Of a DNA stretch of 64,000 nt, positions 62,378 to 64,000 are shown one piece after another (position 1 is the first letter of the stretch; every line of letters begins with the position of its first letter). The notes under the pieces are model-generated. The model ran no database searches, had not been told where the DNA came from, and saw nothing but the letters and a program-made list of their open reading frames with translations. A program made the position numbers and the translations under genes. The DNA is taken from the NCBI GenBank assembly GCA_009774535.1, contig VSNY01000003.1, positions 1 to 64,000 of the forward strand, in the 5' to 3' direction. The stretch comes from Lachnospiraceae bacterium. Lineage in GTDB: Bacteria; Bacillota; Clostridia; Lachnospirales; Lachnospiraceae.

Positions 62378-64000
62378 TTAACAGATTTCCGCTCCCGACG
62401 GCATCTTTTTCTCCGGCGCCATCAGCGAAAGTTCGCCGTTTTCATCTTCAGCACACAGCAGCATCCCTTCAGACAGCACGCCTGCCAGTTTTGCCGGTTT
62501 CAAATTCACAAGAACCATCACTTTTTTGCCTACCATCTCTTCCGGCGTATAATGCTTGCGGATGCCTGATACAATCTGCTTCACCTGACTGCCGATCTTT
62601 ACCTGCGAACAAAGCAGCTTTTTCGATTTTTCTACCGCTTTACATGCAATAATCTCGCCAACCTGAAACTGCATTTTTTCAAAATCATCAAATGTAATCT
62701 CCGCTTTTGGCTCCAGATCAATAACCGGACTGTCTTCTGCCTGTTCCGCTTCCTGAGTTTCTTCCGGTTTTTCCGGATGCAGTGCGTTTACGCGATCCAA
62801 CACTTCCTTAATATCCAAACGCGCAAATAAAATCTCCGGTTTTTCCGTCACCTTTGTTCCACTCACATAATGACCAAATGTTCCCAGCTGGTCAAACGGA
62901 ACTTCTTCTGCATGCAGCTGGCTGCATATATTAGCAGCTGTATCCGGCATAAAGCTCTTTAACAGCGTAGCGCCGATTGTAATGCTCTCTACAAGATTAT
63001 ACATAACTTCGGACAGTCTTGGCTTTTTCGCATCGTCTTTTGCCAGAATCCATGGCGTTGTTTCATCGATATATTTATTACAGCGTTTAAACAGCTGGAA
63101 GATTTCTGTAATCGCATCCGCAACACGCAGCTGCTCCATTTTCGCAGTCACTTTTCCTGCCGTTTTCGTTACAACTTCTTTTAAATCCTTATCTACATCT
63201 TCTATAACTCCGGTAGATGACACAATACCGTCAAAATATTTATTGCTCATGGAAATAGTACGGTTCACCAGATTTCCAAGCGTATTCGCCAGTTCGGAAT
63301 TTAACCGTTCCACAAGCAGTTCCCAGGAAATCATGCCGTCATTGTCAAACGGCATCTCATGCAGCACAAAAAAACGCACGGCGTCGACCTCGAAAAATTG
63401 TGCGAGTTCATCTGCATACAGCACATTCCCTTTGGACTTACTCATTTTCCCGTCGCTTTGAATCAGCCACGGATGTCCGAAAATCTGCTTTGGCAGCGGC
63501 AAATCCAGCGCCATTAAGAAAATCGGCCAGTAAATCGTATGAAAACGAATAATATCTTTACCGATCAAATGAAGATCTGCAGGCCAGTTTTTCTCAAACG
63601 CTTCGTCAGATGTCCCATCACACTCATAACCAATCCCGGTAATGTAGTTTGTAAGCGCATCCAGCCATACGTAAACGACATGCTTAGGATCAAAGTCTAC
63701 CGGAATCCCCCAGTTAAATGACGTTCTTGAAACGCACAAATCCTGCAGCCCTGGCAGCAGAAAATTGTTCATCATTTCATTTTTCCGCGATACCGGCTGT
63801 ATAAACTCTGGGTGTTCATTCATATGAGCGATTAAGCGGTCTGCATATTTGCTCATTTTAAAGAAATACGCTTCTTCTTTTGCAGGCTTTACATCACGGC
63901 CGCAGTCCGGACATTTCCCGTCCACCAGCTGAGATTCTGTCCAAAAAGACTCGCATGGCGTACAATACAGCCCTTCATATGAGCTTTTATAAATATCTCC
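62378..64000 (-). CDS. metG: Methionyl-tRNA synthetase, N-terminal part outside the window
   Basis: 541 codons are visible; the frame is open to base 64000, so the N terminus with the HIGH motif is missing. Seen: zinc-knuckle Cys pairs (YCTPCESFW, KCPDCGRDV), FVVWLDALTNYITGIGY-type block, catalytic KMSKSKGN in QSDGKMSKSKGNVLY, the anticodon helix domain (WILAKDDAKKPRL), and a C-terminal tRNA-binding domain (FDDFEKMQFQVGEIIACKAV, GIRKHYTPEEMVGKKV, PKSG-like end). It attaches methionine to tRNA. Two Cys pairs imply the zinc-binding form. Confidence 0.96.
   Translation of the reverse strand, partial: GDIYKSSYEGLYCTPCESFWTESQLVDGKCPDCGRDVKPAKEEAYFFKMSKYADRLIAHMNEHPEFIQPVSRKNEMMNNFLLPGLQDLCVSRTSFNWGIPVDFDPKHVVYVWLDALTNYITGIGYECDGTSDEAFEKNWPADLHLIGKDIIRFHTIYWPIFLMALDLPLPKQIFGHPWLIQSDGKMSKSKGNVLYADELAQFFEVDAVRFFVLHEMPFDNDGMISWELLVERLNSELANTLGNLVNRTISMSNKYFDGIVSSTGVIEDVDKDLKEVVTKTAGKVTAKMEQLRVADAITEIFQLFKRCNKYIDETTPWILAKDDAKKPRLSEVMYNLVESITIGATLLKSFMPDTAANICSQLHAEEVPFDQLGTFGHYVSGTKVTEKPEILFARLDIKEVLDRVNALHPEKPEETQEAEQAEDSPVIDLEPKAEITFDDFEKMQFQVGEIIACKAVEKSKKLLCSQVKIGSQVKQIVSGIRKHYTPEEMVGKKVMVLVNLKPAKLAGVLSEGMLLCAEDENGELSLMAPEKKMPSGAEIC

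Overview
The window looks like a chromosomal segment of a Gram-positive, spore-forming, motile clostridium, most likely of the Lachnospiraceae type. The support is flagellar genes (flgK, flgN, flgM), sporulation genes (spmB, spoIID family), a large clostridial SRP RNA with an Alu domain, YesM/YesN-type two-component proteins, MecA, DUF951, DUF1858 and DUF5711 proteins, and an F-type ATP synthase whose c subunit carries the sodium-binding signature. Most genes lie on the minus strand. No phage, insertion sequence or CRISPR array is seen; accessory character is limited to a lone tyrosine recombinase, a decayed BrnT/BrnA remnant and an AAA-ATPase/nuclease-like gene.

Layout: 1-1.7 kb flagellar operon with a sigma-28 type promoter; 1.7-2.1 kb toxin-antitoxin remnant; 2.1-4.3 kb large secreted CAP-domain protein; 4.4-7.7 kb CvpA, DUF5711 and LysM membrane proteins; 7.9-10.5 kb recR, ybaB, dnaX; 10.7-11.8 kb phosphofructokinase; 12-17.6 kb two-component system with two sugar-binding proteins, converging on 17.7-22.5 kb, a galactose/glucose (Mgl-type) ABC transporter; 22.8-26.6 kb peptide metabolism (pepD, PqqD-like, OPT); tRNA-Ser; larB and a HAD hydrolase; SRP RNA; 28.9-32.3 kb AAA-ATPase, transglutaminase-like protein, recombinase; 32.5-39.7 kb complete atp operon; 39.8-43.9 kb LMW-phosphatase-like protein, tsaC, amidase, GH18; 44.3-47.1 kb unusual kinase/MinD/SAF locus; 47.3-49.9 kb mecA, DUF1858, merR, ferredoxin; 50-56.5 kb dnaB, rplI and two DHH phosphodiesterases flanking a membrane protein; 56.6-57.8 kb rpsF-ssb-rpsR; then DUF951, sirtuin, spmB, spoIID-like, rsmA, tatD and metG, which runs off the window.

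The strongest unusual signals are these. (1) The Mgl-type sugar-binding lipoprotein at 21098-22465 is a circular permutation of the galactose/glucose-binding protein fold. Its first beta/alpha block sits at the C terminus, and a canonical-order paralogue lies 4 kb away for comparison. (2) The partner permease carries a cytosolic coiled-coil extension of about 220 residues. (3) A four- to five-gene locus at 44.3-47.1 kb combines a Ser/Thr kinase fused to a MinD/CpaE-like domain that lacks the Walker A lysine, a second such ATPase-like protein, a SAF-domain membrane protein and a very short Cys-rich peptide candidate. (4) Two separate short tandem duplications sit exactly on gene junctions and create minicistrons. 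(5) A low-molecular-weight phosphatase homologue has lost its nucleophilic cysteine.

All calls come from reading the sequence and the translated products by eye; no database search was run.
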